Shown: positions 11,201 through 19,349 of the stretch, piece by piece
Position numbering within the stretch: position 1 is the first letter of the stretch
Layout: the number at the start of each line of letters is the position of its first letter
NCBI GenBank assembly: GCA_965206015.1
Contig: CBDBIW010000002.1
Location: 358,373-422,372 of the forward strand
From: JAJCYL01 sp965206015
Lineage (GTDB): Bacteria; Bacteroidota; Bacteroidia; Cytophagales; Cyclobacteriaceae
DNA length: 64,000 nucleotides
Reading direction: 5' to 3'
Position numbers and translations under genes: made by a program
The notes under the pieces: generated by a model
Database searches by the model: none
What the model saw: the letters and a program-made list of their open reading frames with translations, nothing else
Told to the model about the DNA's origin: nothing

Positions 11201-13952
11201 CAAGTTCTGTCACCCTTCCTCCAGTCACGGTTACCCCATGCCAGGTATCAGCGTTTTGACCAGACTGAAGCCAATTGGTATTATTACGCCAACCGGGTCC
11301 ATTGGTGGCATTGTAGATCGCCACCAGGGCTAATGAATCTGACTGGTTTAAGGCTACCATCACTGCAATATCTGAACTTTGCAGTGTCAGGGCAGGAGCG
11401 TTGGGGTTGGTAACTTGTACGAAATAAATGCCCTCGTCAGCCGGCACGGTATAGGATGTTGCATTGGCGGACGGTATGGCCACACCGTCTTTGAACCACT
11501 GATAGGCATTGTTCCCGTCATCTTCAGTTGAAATGGATAGATCGACATTGGCACCTGCGGCAGGATTTAACTGCTGCTCTGGTCCGAAAGGATTTTGAGG
11601 GGAATAACGACCTGCGGTTACGTTGGGAATAATGTCCCCGAATTCAAAATTGTTGTTGCTAATATTAAAATCAAATCGATCAAAATTCAGGGCACTCATA
11701 TCGGGAATATCATCAAACTGATTCCCTGAAATATCAAATATATCAAGATTAGTGAAAGTCGCCCATGAGGCAGGGATTGGCCCGGCCAACTGGTTGTTCC
11801 TAAGATACAAAAACGTAAGTGCTGTCAAGTTTCCCAGTTCCATGGGTATATTTCCGGTAAGCTGATTGTCACTAAGAGACAAAATCGTAAGCTCCGTCAA
11901 GTTTCCCAATTCCATGGGTATATTTCCGGTAAGCTGATTGAACGAAAGAGACAAATCCGTAAGTTCCGTCAAATTTCCCAGTTCCATGGGTATATTTCCG
12001 GTAAGCCGATTGTCACTAAGCACCAAACGCGTAAGTTCCGTCAAATTTCCAATCAGGGCAGGGATTGGCCCGTCCAACTGGTTGGCTGACAAACGAAGTC
12101 CTGTCACCCTTCCTTCAGTCACGGTTACCCCATGCCAGGTATCAGCGTTTTGACCAGACTGAAGCCAATTGGTATTATTACGCCAACCGGGTCCATTGGT
12201 GGCATTGTAGATCGCCACCAGGGCTAATGAATCTGACTGGTTTAAGGCTACCATCACTGCAATATCTGAACTTTGCAGTGTCAGGGCAGGAGCGTTGGGG
12301 TTGGTAACTTCTACGAAATAAATGCCATCGTCAGCCGACACGGTATAGGATGTTGCATTGGCGGACGGTATGGCCACACCGTCTTTGAACCACTGATAGA
12401 CATTGTTCCCGTCATCTTCAGTTGAAATGGATAGATCGACATTGGCACCTGCGATAGGATTTAACTGCTGCTCTGGTCCGAAAGGATTTTGAGGGGAATA
12501 ACGACCTGCGGTTACGTTGGGAATAATGTCCCCGAATTCAAAATTGTTGTTGCTAATATCAAAATCTAAAAAATTCAGGGCACTCATATCGGGAATATCA
12601 TCAAACTGATTCCCTAAAATATGAAATATACCAAGATTAGTGAGAGTCGCCCATGAGGCAGGGATTGGCCCGGCCAACTGGTTGAATGACAAACGAAGTT
12701 CTCTCAACCGGGTGAGGCCTCCCAGTTCCATGGGTATATTTCCGGTAAGCCGATTTCCGGCAAGAGACAAATCCGTAAGTTCCGTCAAGTTTCCCAATTC
12801 CATGGGTATATTTCCGGTAAGCTGATTGTCCCCAAGACCCAAAATCGTAAGTTCCGTCAAATTTCCCATCAGGGCAGGGATTGGCCCGTCCAACTGGTTG
12901 GACCACAAATAAAGCTCTCTCAACCGGGTGAGGCCTCCCAGTTCCATGGGTATATTTCCGGTAAGCTGATTGACCGAAAGATCCAAAAACGTAAGTTCCG
13001 TCAAATTTTCCAATTCCATGGGTATATTTCCGGTAAGCTGATTTCTATCAAGATCCAAACGCGTAAGTTCCGTCAAATTTCCCAATTCAATGGGTATATT
13101 TCCGGTAAGCTGATTGAACGAAAGATCCAAACGCGTAAGTTCCGTCAAGTTTCCCAGTTCCATGGGTATATTTCCGGTAAGCTGATTTGACCAAAGATCC
13201 AAACGCGTAAGTTCCGTCAAGTTTCCCAGTTCCATGGGTATATTTCCGGTAAGCTGGTTGACCCTAAGATCCAAACGCGTAAGTTCCGTCAAGTTTCCCA
13301 ATTCCATGGGTATATTTCCGGTAAGCTGATTGAACGAAAGATACAAATCCGTAAGTTCCGTCAAATTTTCAATCAGGGCAGGGATTGGCCCCTCCAACTG
13401 GTTGTTCCTCAAATCAAGTTCTGTCACCCTTCCTTCAGTCACGGTTACCCCATGCCAGGTAGCAACGTTTTGACCAGACTGAAGCCAATTGGTATTGGTA
13501 ATCCAATTGGGTCCATTGGTGGCATTGTAGATCGCCACCAGGGCTAATGAATCACCAACTTTGCTGTCAAACTCGTCATCGGTAATGGTCGCCGTACCTG
13601 TATTTTGGTTCGGATCTATTGTAATACCTGTATCTGCCACTGAAATCAACATCACTTCAATAGTCTCATCCCCTTCCAGGGCTGTATCGTCGTTCACCAG
13701 TACGGTAATGGTCGCTGTACTGCTGCCAGCAGGAATGGTTACCATGTTGGTTGTATTGTCATAATCTGCTCCGCCGGTGGCTGTACCCCCGAACTGGTAG
13801 GTCACAGTGATAGCCGATCCCGTGTTGTTGGTCTCCGACAAAGTCACCGTAAAGGTCGCCGGTGTGGCCGGTTCTGCACCGTTGGTGGCCCTGGTGATGC
13901 TAATGGACGGAGTTAACTGAGGCCGGGCGGATGGCCGGGCTGTTCCTTTCAC
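8229..13952 (-). CDS. Giant T9SS-secreted LRR / Ig-like / Calx-beta surface protein
   Basis: 1907-codon open frame. In order: a Calx-beta domain (about 15-125), an LRR cap and about a dozen plant-type 24-residue LRRs (LTGNIPMELGNLTELTxLxL), an Ig-like domain, a second and third cap-LRR-Ig block, two more divergent LRR/Ig units, two prealbumin-like (SdrB/CarboxypepD) domains, and a C-terminal type IX sorting domain (LTIYPNPAKDYVTIDY to the end). It is therefore predicted to be exported and anchored at the cell surface, probably for adhesion or recognition. The open frame begins at a GTG (13952), which lacks a signal peptide; the signal peptide lies in another frame just upstream (see 13900-14124). 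Blocks 1-3 are nearly identical at DNA level, so assembly collapse is possible. Confidence 0.88.
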   Translation of the reverse strand: MKGTARPSARPQLTPSISITRATNGAEPATPATFTVTLSETNNTGSAITVTYQFGGTATGGADYDNTTNMVTIPAGSSTATITVLVNDDTALEGDETIEVMLISVADTGITIDPNQNTGTATITDDEFDSKVGDSLALVAIYNATNGPNWITNTNWLQSGQNVATWHGVTVTEGRVTELDLRNNQLEGPIPALIENLTELTDLYLSFNQLTGNIPMELGNLTELTRLDLRVNQLTGNIPMELGNLTELTRLDLWSNQLTGNIPMELGNLTELTRLDLSFNQLTGNIPIELGNLTELTRLDLDRNQLTGNIPMELENLTELTFLDLSVNQLTGNIPMELGGLTRLRELYLWSNQLDGPIPALMGNLTELTILGLGDNQLTGNIPMELGNLTELTDLSLAGNRLTGNIPMELGGLTRLRELRLSFNQLAGPIPASWATLTNLGIFHILGNQFDDIPDMSALNFLDFDISNNNFEFGDIIPNVTAGRYSPQNPFGPEQQLNPIAGANVDLSISTEDDGNNVYQWFKDGVAIPSANATSYTVSADDGIYFVEVTNPNAPALTLQSSDIAVMVALNQSDSLALVAIYNATNGPGWRNNTNWLQSGQNADTWHGVTVTEGRVTGLRLSANQLDGPIPALIGNLTELTRLVLSDNRLTGNIPMELGNLTELTDLSLSFNQLTGNIPMELGNLTELTILSLSDNQLTGNIPMELGNLTALTFLYLRNNQLAGPIPASWATFTNLDIFDISGNQFDDIPDMSALNFDRFDFNISNNNFEFGDIIPNVTAGRYSPQNPFGPEQQLNPAAGANVDLSISTEDDGNNAYQWFKDGVAIPSANATSYTVPADEGIYFVQVTNPNAPALTLQSSDIAVMVALNQSDSLALVAIYNATNGPGWRNNTNWLQSGQNADTWHGVTVTGGRVTELDLRDNQLEGPIPALIGNLTELTILDLGDNQLTGNIPMELGNLTELTALDLRNNQLTGNIPMELGGLTQLTGLGLSSNQLDGPIPASWATLTNLFIFYISENQFDDIPDMSALNSVVYDFDIRNNNFEFGDIIPNVTAGRYSPQNPFGPEQQLNPAAGADIDLSISTEDDGNNAYQWFKDGVAIPSANATSYTIPSYTVPADDGIYFVQVTHPNAPALTLQSSDIAVMGVSESLNQSDSLALVALFNATDGFNWDNKDNWLAGPVSDWSGITVASNRVTGISLPDNNLEGGVPVEINDMAELAVVDLSGNDLHTVPAMNLSGTVTSLNLSGNLLDFNSLIPNQAVPGVVLAPQQELLKLTSILAEVDESQTPDRTIPGTNNVYSWLKDSVAFPAGGASGTFTLENIRFESEGSYVAQVTNPELENVTLRTKPFLVRVSSIRRDSLALVAVFESAKGANWVKSTNWLTGPLATWSGITVENNRVTGISLPDNNLQDTLAIDLQDIGALVSVDLSQNELRGIPDMTGLKHLMSLDVSGNRLGFEDLEINVAQAQFEFLFTPQRRYGVTTTELVRVNERAVVSIDISGTRNTYQWYKKPRRTIEGFATPEETPGTAIEGGTARGLVIDSIKFETMGIFYVEVSNPLLPGLIIRNRNQNVFAVTDVSGTAGIDPDVGSVLTEGDLIVYEIEAPGRPFTALDTVTFDANGAYFLDGLIPGDYILKARPGKSFMDSVLQTYYGKTGDWVFADTLQLRTSTTGINIDMIFIPPPFDPEVNDALIVGSIESDLPDSVVDSEAGLRVRARRRVRRAGVSLNKLVTRRRQLQQEIALVAYTETDDEGRFGFPNVPPGDYLLNVQFPGIPMDTTTLIEFKIDPLMEEQFFNVAALVTELGISLELIEETGFYRKYFKDLTIYPNPAKDYVTIDYEKLNSENIGVYLTDLTGHQLLTAKIENGRYRKIDFDTSKLPEGIYMLVFVDMAEASLPVASYKVIIDR

Positions 13953-14124
13953 CGGCAGCAGACAGTACGTCCATGGGGCCGATAAAGAATAAAAAAACAG
14001 CTAACGCACACTTGTTGAAGTGCCTGCACACAACTCCGGGTTTTGACTTGCCAGTGGAAGCCTTTTTGTTCTTTTTGTAAAAAGTTTCGGGGAAATTATT
14101 CAGACAGGACAGGTTGCGCTTCAT
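13900..14124 (-). CDS. Signal-peptide start of the LRR surface protein, in a different frame
   Basis: A 74-codon frame beginning MKRNLSCLNN and containing the hydrophobic ALAVFLFFIGPMDVLSA, a plausible Sec signal peptide. It overlaps the first codons of the giant LRR frame in another register and stops just inside the Calx-beta domain. It is most likely the true N-terminus, separated from the rest by a one-base shift. A run of seven T (coding strand) within the signal-peptide codons is one candidate position: losing one T would join the frames. Whether the shift is real, phase-variable or a sequencing error cannot be told here. Confidence 0.6.
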   Translation of the reverse strand: MKRNLSCLNNFPETFYKKNKKASTGKSKPGVVCRHFNKCALAVFLFFIGPMDVLSAAGERNSPAIRPASVNSVH

Positions 14125-14583
14125 AACAGGTTCAGTAAGGGTAAATGATCAGTAAAAGTAAATAATTTGCCTGGATGCCGGTTGCATTTGAAACCCGATC
14201 CTTCAGGGTCTGTGGGGCCAAAAATGATCGTAATGTGGTTTTGCATCGTAATGTGGTTTTGCCATGCTTTGTGTCAATCCAGTATAAAAGTATACATTTT
14301 TTTCAATATAGCTAAGCATTGACCGCATCATACCAGGTTGTGTAACCTCTTGTTTTCATTGTGCAATTGCAATCTTCTCTATGAATAATGCTGTTCCCTG
14401 CCGGGATGTTGGTGATATTTGGGCCGGGAATTAAGGACTTATAACAGTCGGTGAGGTGTAAAGCATTGTTTTGGTTTAGGTGCTTACCATCATAATCCCC
14501 GGAGCCTATTGGCCATGAAAAAGTATTATGGACCAATCTCCCGCAGCCGGAGGAAATCTGAAATAGCTGTTGTATAATAAATA
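14125..14583. other. Intergenic region with an 18-bp tandem duplication
   Basis: No recognisable gene. ATCGTAATGTGGTTTTGC occurs twice head-to-tail (14228-14245 and 14246-14263). A 74-codon minus-strand frame at 14312-14536 has several Cys and aromatic residues but no family I recognise, and I cannot say whether it is translated. The region ends at the IS1 copy. Confidence 0.5.
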
Positions 14584-15317
14584 TTTTTGCTAATTAAATA
14601 TAGTTAATGTGTGATTTCGATGATGCATCAAAAGCAAAACGGATAAAGTAAGCATCTCAATACTGTTTGAACAGCCCTTTGATTTTCTTCTCATGCTTGC
14701 CAAAAAATGCCTGAACAAGCTATTATAGCCTTCTACGGTAAAAGTTTCTGCTTTTGATTGAATGTGTTTGTCTTTAGGGACCATGTGCTCGTATGACTTC
14801 CGGTAATCACTTGCTAGAGTATTCATCCGGTTAGTGCCTATTAGCCCCCAGAGCTTTTTTGCTGTCTCAGTACTTCTGTCGCCAATAACGAAATTGATGA
14901 ACTTTTTCCCCTATCGATCAACAGCAATCCAAATCCAGCAATAGTGTTTCCAATGTAGCTGTGCATCTGGTCAAGCTCTACGAAATCCACTTCGGAACCG
15001 CTATTGGACAAGGACTGCACTTCTTGGCCAAAACCCCTTATCCAGTTTAACACAGATACATTGCTCACGTTGAGTATTCTACCGATTGACCGAAAACCCA
15101 ACCCTTCAAGATATAATTGCAGGGCGTATTTTTTCAACTCTTTTGGTTTGGCCGTAGATTTTTGTTGTACCGTATAGTGGTAGCCGCATTTTTTACACTT
15201 ATACCTTTGTTTTCCTTTTATCTTGCCGGATTTAATGACAGCACGGTTTGAACACTTAAGGACAATTCATGGCTTTTTTCTGTAAAAATAAGAAAACTAT
15301 ATATAATTAGCAATACC
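14584..15317 (-). mobile_element. IS1-family insertion sequence, copy 1 (degenerate)
   Basis: About 734 bp with ends TTGCTAATTA (left) and its inverted counterpart TAATTAGCAATACC (right). The minus strand encodes an InsA-like HTH part and a DDE-type InsB part in two frames (15137-14841 and 14826-14590). It shares the slippery string GGGGAAAAAG with the other two copies. It is the most decayed copy: a 6-8-bp deletion after HSYIGN, several substitutions and a worn left end. No clear target duplication is visible. Confidence 0.85.
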
Positions 15318-15457
15318 AAAACAACAAACCTTAAAAGGAAAATTCTACTCATCATTTCTTTGGGTCAAATTCTATTAACAAAGTTGGTGTTCTTACTTAA
15401 TGGTAAATAACCCCCGATATAAAATTACTTCCTTGACACAAATTCGCTTCTTATCCT

Positions 15458-15853
15458 TTAAAGCCATTGTTGGTCATTAACGCTCTTTTCATTTTCAACC
15501 GTACCGGTGTGTTTTGTTTCCTTCGGTTCAAAAAGAAGTACCCACACTAGTTCACCATTTTCAGTACGTGGAAAATGCTCAACCCCTTTCGGCACTACAA
15601 TCATTTCCCCTTCTTTTATGCTCTCTATGTGATCTCTGAACTCAATAATCAAGGTTCCTTTGAAAACCATAAAAAGTTCGTCCTCATTTTCATGGCTGTG
15701 CCATACGAATTCATTTTTAATCTTAGCCAGTTTTACATACTGACCATTGAGCTCTCCAACTATTTTGGGTGTCCATAATTCGTCAAACTGCCCAAACTTC
15801 TCCAAAATATTGTTCACCATGACATCAAATTTTCCAACTGTGAATTTAATCAA
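15458..15853 (-). CDS. Small cupin-domain protein
   Basis: 131 residues forming a single cupin barrel. The first cupin motif reads HSHENEDELFMVFKG (metal ligands His, His, Glu) and the second is EGEMIVVPKGVEHFPRTENGE with its His. Single-domain cupins of this kind bind a metal and a small ligand; no specific reaction can be assigned. The frame opens at TTG 15853, and ATG 15820 is an alternative start. It is divergent from the ArsR-type regulator across a 50-bp AT-rich palindromic region, suggesting the regulator controls it. Confidence 0.82.
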   Translation of the reverse strand: MIKFTVGKFDVMVNNILEKFGQFDELWTPKIVGELNGQYVKLAKIKNEFVWHSHENEDELFMVFKGTLIIEFRDHIESIKEGEMIVVPKGVEHFPRTENGELVWVLLFEPKETKHTGTVENEKSVNDQQWL

Positions 15854-15858
15854 TTCAT

Positions 15859-15896
15859 AATATATCGATATATTTAGATATTTAATTATAAATTTG
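15859..15896 (+). promoter_or_regulatory. Palindromic operator and -7 box between cupin and ArsR genes
   Basis: AATATATCGATATATT (15859-15874) is a perfect 16-bp palindrome, and TAAATTTG (15889-15896) matches the Bacteroidota -7 consensus. The -7 box ends only 7 bp before the ArsR ATG (15904), so transcription would start almost at the start codon, giving a leaderless or near-leaderless mRNA. The palindrome is a natural binding-site candidate for the ArsR-type protein. Confidence 0.5.
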
Positions 15897-15903
15897 GACT
15901 TAA

Positions 15904-16206
15904 ATGGAGACGATAGAAATCAATAAGGCATTATCCAATGAAACTCGTCTGAACATTGTGCAATGGCTGAAAGACCCAGAGGTTAATTTTCCTCCACATA
16001 CTGAACTTGGCCATTTCGATTTCGGAGTTTGCGTTCAATTCATTCAGGAGAAAGCCGGATTATCGCAATCGACTATCTCGCATTTCATGTCTGTATTGCA
16101 TAATGCGGCTTTAGTAACCCCCACTAGACACGGGAAATGGACTTATTACAAGAGAAATGAAAAAACGATCAAAGCTTACATTAAGCAACTGAAACAAGAT
16201 CTATAA
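15904..16206 (+). CDS. ArsR-family winged-helix transcriptional regulator
   Basis: 100-residue ArsR/SmtB-type repressor: NKALSNETRLNIVQWL forms the first helices, and AGLSQSTISHFMSVLHNAALV is the recognition helix-turn-helix followed by the wing (GKWTYYKRNE). No CXC metal-binding motif is present in the recognition helix, so it may sense a non-metal signal or bind only DNA. It starts at ATG 15904 and is followed 11 bp later by the SDR gene in the same direction, the usual regulator-plus-target layout. Confidence 0.88.
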   Translation: METIEINKALSNETRLNIVQWLKDPEVNFPPHTELGHFDFGVCVQFIQEKAGLSQSTISHFMSVLHNAALVTPTRHGKWTYYKRNEKTIKAYIKQLKQDL

Positions 16207-16217
16207 TATAAAAACCT

Positions 16218-16826
16218 ATGAAAATAATTGTTGTCGGTGGTTACGGTACAATTGGCCAGCAAATAGTCAGCCATTTAAAGAAAAAACATGAAGTTGTAGT
16301 AGCTGGAAGAACCAGGGGTGACGTTTTGGTTGACATATCTGACAGTCAGTCAATAAAATCAATGTATGACAACACAGGGTTTGTTGACGCGATTGTGAAT
16401 GTTTCCGGCGAGGCAAAATGGGCGTTGTTTGAAGAACTCACCGAGGAGGACTTTTACATTGGGCTGAAGAGCAAGTTAATGGGACAAGTGAACCTCGTTA
16501 GACTAGGAACAGCCCATCTCAATGACGGCGGATCTTTCACCCTAATAACAGGAATTTTAGCCGATGATCCCGTGATGATGACCACGAGTGCAGCCATGGT
16601 CAACGGTGCCATTCATGGTTTCGTAAAAGCTGTTGCGTTGGAGCTATCACAAGGCCAACGAATCAACGTGGTCTCTCCTGGTTTAGTTGAGGGCTCAGTT
16701 GACAAATACGCCGATTATTTCCCCGGACATAATCCAATCTCCTGGACCAAGGTCATCAATGGCTTTGTTAGGAGCATTGAAGGAAAACACACCGGTGAGA
16801 TTATCCGGATTTATGATAACATTTAG
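16218..16826 (+). CDS. Short-chain dehydrogenase/reductase
   Basis: 202 residues with a Rossmann start, VVGGYGTIGQQI (the GxxGxxG region), an NVSGEAKW segment at the usual NAG position, and TSAAMVNGAIHGFVKAVALELS in place of the canonical YxxxK helix. The catalytic Tyr is not obvious: the position reads AAMVNGAIHG, so activity may differ from classical SDRs. It sits in tandem with the ArsR gene. Confidence 0.82.
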   Translation: MKIIVVGGYGTIGQQIVSHLKKKHEVVVAGRTRGDVLVDISDSQSIKSMYDNTGFVDAIVNVSGEAKWALFEELTEEDFYIGLKSKLMGQVNLVRLGTAHLNDGGSFTLITGILADDPVMMTTSAAMVNGAIHGFVKAVALELSQGQRINVVSPGLVEGSVDKYADYFPGHNPISWTKVINGFVRSIEGKHTGEIIRIYDNI

Positions 16827-16867
16827 GCCGCCCATTATAATTTGCTATAACTTTTATTTTACATTTT

Positions 16868-18316
16868 ATGAGTTCACTTGATTACGATCTAACTGAATTT
16901 AAAGAGTTACTCCACCGCGGAAGTGATTTAATAATAGACAGATTTGAAGGCTTACAAGAGGCCAGAGCATTTTGCGGGCTTAAACCTGAAGAGGTCAGGA
17001 ATTGGTTTGATGAGCCTATCCCTGAAGAGGGCATGAAGCCTCATGACGTTCTTGATGTTGTTAAGAACAAAATAATTGACACAGCCACTTTGAATATGGG
17101 GCCTAACATGTACGCTTATGTTATGGCCGGAGGCACCCAAATTTCAATTATTGCCGAAATGCTCTCGGCTACGATTAATCAGAATGTTGGTAAATGGCAC
17201 CTGGCACCTGCTATTAGTGAGTTAGAAAAAAGGGTCGTGAGCTGGGGAGCCGAGTTTATTGGATACGATAAAAATGCTGGTGGCGTGTTGGTCAGTGGAG
17301 GTTCTGCAGCCAACCTAACGGGATTAACAGTAGCCAGAAATGTCTATTTTGAAAAAGAGAATATTAAACAAAAGGGTTTATTCGGATTTACACCTTTCGT
17401 CCTTTATGCCTCAGAAGAGGTCCACAATTGTGTAGACAAAAGCGTAGAAAACCTGGGCATTGGAACTGACAACTACCGTAAGATTCCTGCCCGGAAGGAT
17501 TTCACTATCGATATCTATGCCCTTAGAACTCAAATTGAAAGAGATTTAAAAGGCGGATTAAAGCCTTTCTGTTTAATTGGTAATGCCGGAACGGTGAACA
17601 CAGGAGCCATCGATCCACTGGATGAACTCGCATCAATTGCTGATCAGTACAATATGTGGTACCACGTAGATGGAGCTTACGGTGCCCTCGCAGCTGGAAC
17701 AAAAGTCAAGAACCTCTTTAAAGGAATAGGGAAAGCAGATTCTGTTGCGATCGATTTTCACAAGTGGCTTTACCAACCATTTGAGGCGGGATGTACGCTG
17801 GTAAGAGATTGGTCAATGCTCAATGAGACCTATTATAAGAGAGCTTCCTACCTATTTAGGGAAGGTGCAAATGATGGCCGTTTTGACTTTAATGATCACC
17901 ATTTCCAATTATCCCGAAACGCAAAAGTGCTGAAAATTTGGATGTCCTTTAAGACATATGGAAGGAACAAACTGACTCAAATGATTGAAAAAGACATTCA
18001 ATTAACCAAATACTTAGGGACATTAATAGACCAATCAAAAGACTTTGATTTATGCAACTTACCTGACCTGGGAATCGTTTGTTTTCGCTATTTAGGCGTT
18101 GGTGGTATTGGGACAGATTATAGTACAATTGATCACTTAAATCGAAAGATAATTCCTGCATTAGAAAAAGATGGCAGGGTATTTATCACTGGCACCATAC
18201 TCAATAACCGACCTGTAATTAGAGCATGCCTGATCAATCATCGTTTAGAACAGAAAAATGTCAATTTCCTGATCAAGGTTATAAGAGAAGTTGGTCAGAC
18301 AATCGACCCGTTGTAA
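16868..18316 (+). CDS. PLP-dependent group II amino-acid decarboxylase
   Basis: 482-residue member of the aromatic amino-acid / glutamate decarboxylase family. SGGSAANLTGLTVAR contacts the cofactor, HVDGAYG (266-272) stacks and salt-bridges the pyridine ring, and AIDFHKWLYQP carries the Schiff-base Lys299 after His298. It converts an amino acid to the corresponding amine in the cytoplasm; the substrate cannot be read from sequence. It follows the SDR gene by 41 bp and is likely co-transcribed. Confidence 0.9.
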   Translation: MSSLDYDLTEFKELLHRGSDLIIDRFEGLQEARAFCGLKPEEVRNWFDEPIPEEGMKPHDVLDVVKNKIIDTATLNMGPNMYAYVMAGGTQISIIAEMLSATINQNVGKWHLAPAISELEKRVVSWGAEFIGYDKNAGGVLVSGGSAANLTGLTVARNVYFEKENIKQKGLFGFTPFVLYASEEVHNCVDKSVENLGIGTDNYRKIPARKDFTIDIYALRTQIERDLKGGLKPFCLIGNAGTVNTGAIDPLDELASIADQYNMWYHVDGAYGALAAGTKVKNLFKGIGKADSVAIDFHKWLYQPFEAGCTLVRDWSMLNETYYKRASYLFREGANDGRFDFNDHHFQLSRNAKVLKIWMSFKTYGRNKLTQMIEKDIQLTKYLGTLIDQSKDFDLCNLPDLGIVCFRYLGVGGIGTDYSTIDHLNRKIIPALEKDGRVFITGTILNNRPVIRACLINHRLEQKNVNFLIKVIREVGQTIDPL

Positions 18317-18325
18317 TTTAACCAG

Positions 18326-19133
18326 GTGATCAAGCCAGACCACCACCTCTCATTGATATGTATTATTGTATTCATTCTTTCATTCAATGGGTACGCTCAG
18401 AAATTAAGATTATCAACCAATTCTGATTCAGCTCTTTATTACTACTATCAGGCCTGGGAACAAGTATTGGATTACGGTCATTTCTCCGATTCAGAAAAAG
18501 CTTATCGGGCTATGTATAAACATAATCCTGAGTTTCTAGTTGGTGCAAGTCTTCTGGCCAGAATTACCCCTGACCCAACCTGACCCAAAGGAAAGACAAC
18601 AAATACTGAACGATTTAGAACTGAAATCTTCGAATGTTTCAGGAGATGAAAAGCTGGTGCTTGATTTGTTTCTTAATCTTACACGCTTGTACATCTACAG
18701 AGAAAAGGGCCAATCAGAAAAAAAAGCTATCCATGCACCGGCCACGATCAAAGAGGGGCAAAATACATCAGGAATGACAGCTTCAAAATATCCCGATAAT
18801 ATCTATCTCAAATCAGAGTATATAGAGTTTCTCCATGCCAATGAAGGTCCTCAAACAGCACTTGATTCTCTTAGAAGTTTGTTCGGGGATGCTTCTCCTT
18901 TTCTGTTTGGATATGCTGCACAACTTAAATCAGAGCTCAAGCTATTCGATGAAGCAATTATCATCGCTGATCAATTAAAAAGGCGAATGGTGGGTAAAAA
19001 AGCACCTTATGTAAATATGCTTTACGCAAAAATATACAGCGAAAAAGGTGATTCGAAACTTGCATTGCAACACATCAAGGAAGCATTAGCAATAGATCCC
19101 GGACACCTCCTCGCTTTTAAGAATGAAGAGTGA
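18326..19133 (+). pseudogene. Secreted TPR protein, frame broken by a 10-bp tandem duplication
   Basis: The first frame (from 18326) begins with a signal peptide (LICIIVFILSFNGYAQ) and a TPR-like helix pair, then stops at 18583. The continuation, with typical TPR helices (ALQHIKEALAIDPGHLLAF near the end), is in the next frame up to 19133. The shift is explained exactly by CCTGACCCAA occurring twice in a row (18569-18578, 18579-18588): removing one copy restores ITPDPKERQQIL. The inactivation is therefore recent. The gene follows the decarboxylase by 9 bp. Confidence 0.8.
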
Positions 19134-19349
19134 TCTGGAGGCCAAGTGAAGATATTTGATACACCCGCTGTGCTAATTAGGCGATAGCAATTTTTAAGTG
19201 ATTTGACTGGTTGAAGAATCTTATCGGAATTACTTTTAATGGTGTGCACCGGTCCGTTCAATAAATGGGTTTGTTGTTACTCTAATTTACTGATAATCAA
19301 GTTTATGAACACTTTTCCTTACTCCTGTCTAATTAGCACAACGGGTTAA

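Noticed and set aside
9700..12900. Several plus-strand open frames of 60-136 codons antisense to the LRR gene
   Set aside because: They repeat with the LRR/Ig blocks and have no independent coding signal; they are shadows of the minus-strand gene.
10930..13400. Regularly spaced repeats that could look like a CRISPR array
   Set aside because: The 72-bp period encodes LRR units in a continuous frame, and the variable positions follow codons. No leader or cas genes are present.
8229..14124. Diversity-generating retroelement acting on the LRR gene
   Set aside because: No reverse transcriptase or template repeat is visible in the window, and the variable codons do not show adenine-only substitution.
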